From: Comamonas sp. lk
GTDB lineage: Bacteria; Pseudomonadota; Gammaproteobacteria; Burkholderiales; Burkholderiaceae_C
NCBI GenBank assembly: GCA_945901215.1
Contig: CAMDKE010000170.1
Span: 1-6,218 of the forward strand
DNA length: 6,218 nt
Direction: 5' to 3'
Under the pieces are notes generated by a model. That model saw nothing but the letters and a program-made list of their open reading frames with translations, was not told where the DNA came from and made no database searches. Shown piece after piece: positions 5,419-6,218 of the stretch (the first letter of the stretch is position 1; each line of letters opens with the position of its first letter). The position numbers and the translations under genes were made by a program.

Positions 5419-6218
5419 ATGGGCGCCAAGGGTCAGTCCACGATACTGCAAGCTTGGACTGGCAAGGGGCCATTGGCCCGGCTGTTGTGGCCTGTATCGC
5501 AGTTCTACCGCGCCTTGGTCGCGCTGCGGCGGCAGCTTTTTCTCAAGGGCATTTTGCGCAGTCAACGGGCACATGCTTTTGTGATCGTGGTGGGCAATGT
5601 GGTGGCCGGGGGCGCGGGCAAAACCCCCACCGTCATCGCCTTGGCGCAACACCTGCGCTCTCAGGGTTTCCGAGTGGGCGTGATCTCCAAGGGATATGGC
5701 CGCCAGTCCAGGGACTACCGCGAAGTAAGCCCGGGAGCGAACCCCCAGGATGTGGGCGACGAGCCAATCCTGCTGCAGCACGCAACCCAAGCGCCGGTTT
5801 TTGTGGGCCCAGACCGTCACCGCACAGCACTAGCCCTGCTGGCGCAGTATCCCGAAACCAACGTGCTGGTTTGCGACGACGGCCTTCAGGACTACCGCTT
5901 GTGGCGCGACCTCGAAATTTGTGTGTTTGACGACCGTGCGTGCGGCAACGGATGGCTGCTTCCGGCGGGGCCCTTGCGTGAGCCGTGGCCTCGGCAGCCC
6001 GTGGCCTGTGCCGGCCAGTCGGACCAAACCCTGCTGGTGCTCAACACCAGTGGAGCGCCCCAAACGGGCCAATTCAGCGCTCAGCGAACGCTGGCAAGCC
6101 ACGCACACAACCGACAAGGGCAGTCCATTGCCCTGGAGCAGTTCCAAGACCCCGGACGCTTACCCCTGAAAGCCGTGGCCGGCATTGCCCGACCCGAACT
6201 TTTTTTTGACATGCTTCG
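5419..6218 (+). CDS. lpxK: Tetraacyldisaccharide 4'-kinase, 3' end missing
   Basis: LpxK phosphorylates the 4' position of tetraacyldisaccharide-1-phosphate to give lipid IVA, at the inner face of the inner membrane. The frame is open to the window end (266 codons; family about 320-345), so only the C-terminal part is absent. Residues 18-42 (PLARLLWPVSQFYRALVAL) form the membrane-associating N-terminus. The P-loop is GNVVAGGAGKTP at 59-70, followed by SKGYGR (90-95), VGDEP (112-116), DDGLQ (153-157) and GNGWLLPAGPLREP (176-189). AGIARPELFF (254-263) marks the second domain; the DHH/DHQ-type motif expected later lies beyond the window. Residue 158 is Asp (GAC at 5890) where E. coli and most homologues I recall have His. 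The ATG is four bases after the exbD stop with no clear ribosome-binding site, suggesting coupling. In relatives, a Trm112-like gene, kdsB and adk often follow. Confidence 0.95.
   Translation, partial: MGAKGQSTILQAWTGKGPLARLLWPVSQFYRALVALRRQLFLKGILRSQRAHAFVIVVGNVVAGGAGKTPTVIALAQHLRSQGFRVGVISKGYGRQSRDYREVSPGANPQDVGDEPILLQHATQAPVFVGPDRHRTALALLAQYPETNVLVCDDGLQDYRLWRDLEICVFDDRACGNGWLLPAGPLREPWPRQPVACAGQSDQTLLVLNTSGAPQTGQFSAQRTLASHAHNRQGQSIALEQFQDPGRLPLKAVAGIARPELFFDML

Noticed and set aside
5454..5930. Alternative plus-strand frame overlapping lpxK (158 codons)
   Set aside because: The overlapping frame starting at 5419 carries all LpxK motifs; this one has a Gly/Arg/Pro-rich product without family features.
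1..6218. Search for CRISPR repeats, insertion sequences, tRNA genes, toxin-antitoxin pairs or defence genes
   Set aside because: No direct-repeat arrays, terminal inverted repeats, transposase motifs or tRNA-like folds were seen, and recognised genes fill nearly all of the window.

Overview
The window is ordinary chromosomal DNA of a GC-rich Gram-negative bacterium. The best guess is a betaproteobacterium of the order Burkholderiales, in or near Comamonadaceae. This rests on the protein styles (a short c551/c552-type cytochrome, an Fe-SOD next to xseA, and an exbB-exbD-lpxK cluster), on codons rich in G/C at third positions, and on remembered synteny rather than a database search. lpxK implies an outer membrane with lipid A.

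Left part, + strand (1-2135): a short upstream region with a good sigma70-like promoter leads into ilvD (dihydroxy-acid dehydratase, valine/isoleucine/leucine biosynthesis). A small periplasmic class I c-type cytochrome follows 13 bases after the ilvD stop. A strong A-stem-T hairpin (2153-2193) ends this unit and probably also stops transcription arriving from the other side.

Middle part, - strand (2229-4184): xseA (exonuclease VII large subunit) is followed 57 bases downstream by sodB (iron superoxide dismutase). They run towards the cytochrome gene and share the bidirectional terminator with it.

Right part, + strand (4312 to window end): a 127-base divergent intergenic region separates xseA from a tightly packed operon: an ExbB/TolQ-family proton-channel subunit (TTG start), an ExbD/TolR-family partner (4-base ATGA overlap) and lpxK (lipid A 4'-kinase, 4 bases after the exbD stop, cut off by the window end).

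The six genes are recognisable housekeeping genes and cover nearly all of the window. I see no mobile element, CRISPR array, RNA gene or defence system, and I do not think this window hides a new system. The points worth a second look are small: an Asp where LpxK normally has His just after its DDGLQ motif, an ilvD leader without a Shine-Dalgarno sequence plus an inverted repeat at its promoter, the unusual ilvD-cytochrome pairing, the non-ATG start of exbB, and the coupling of a proton-motive-force motor to lipid A synthesis.
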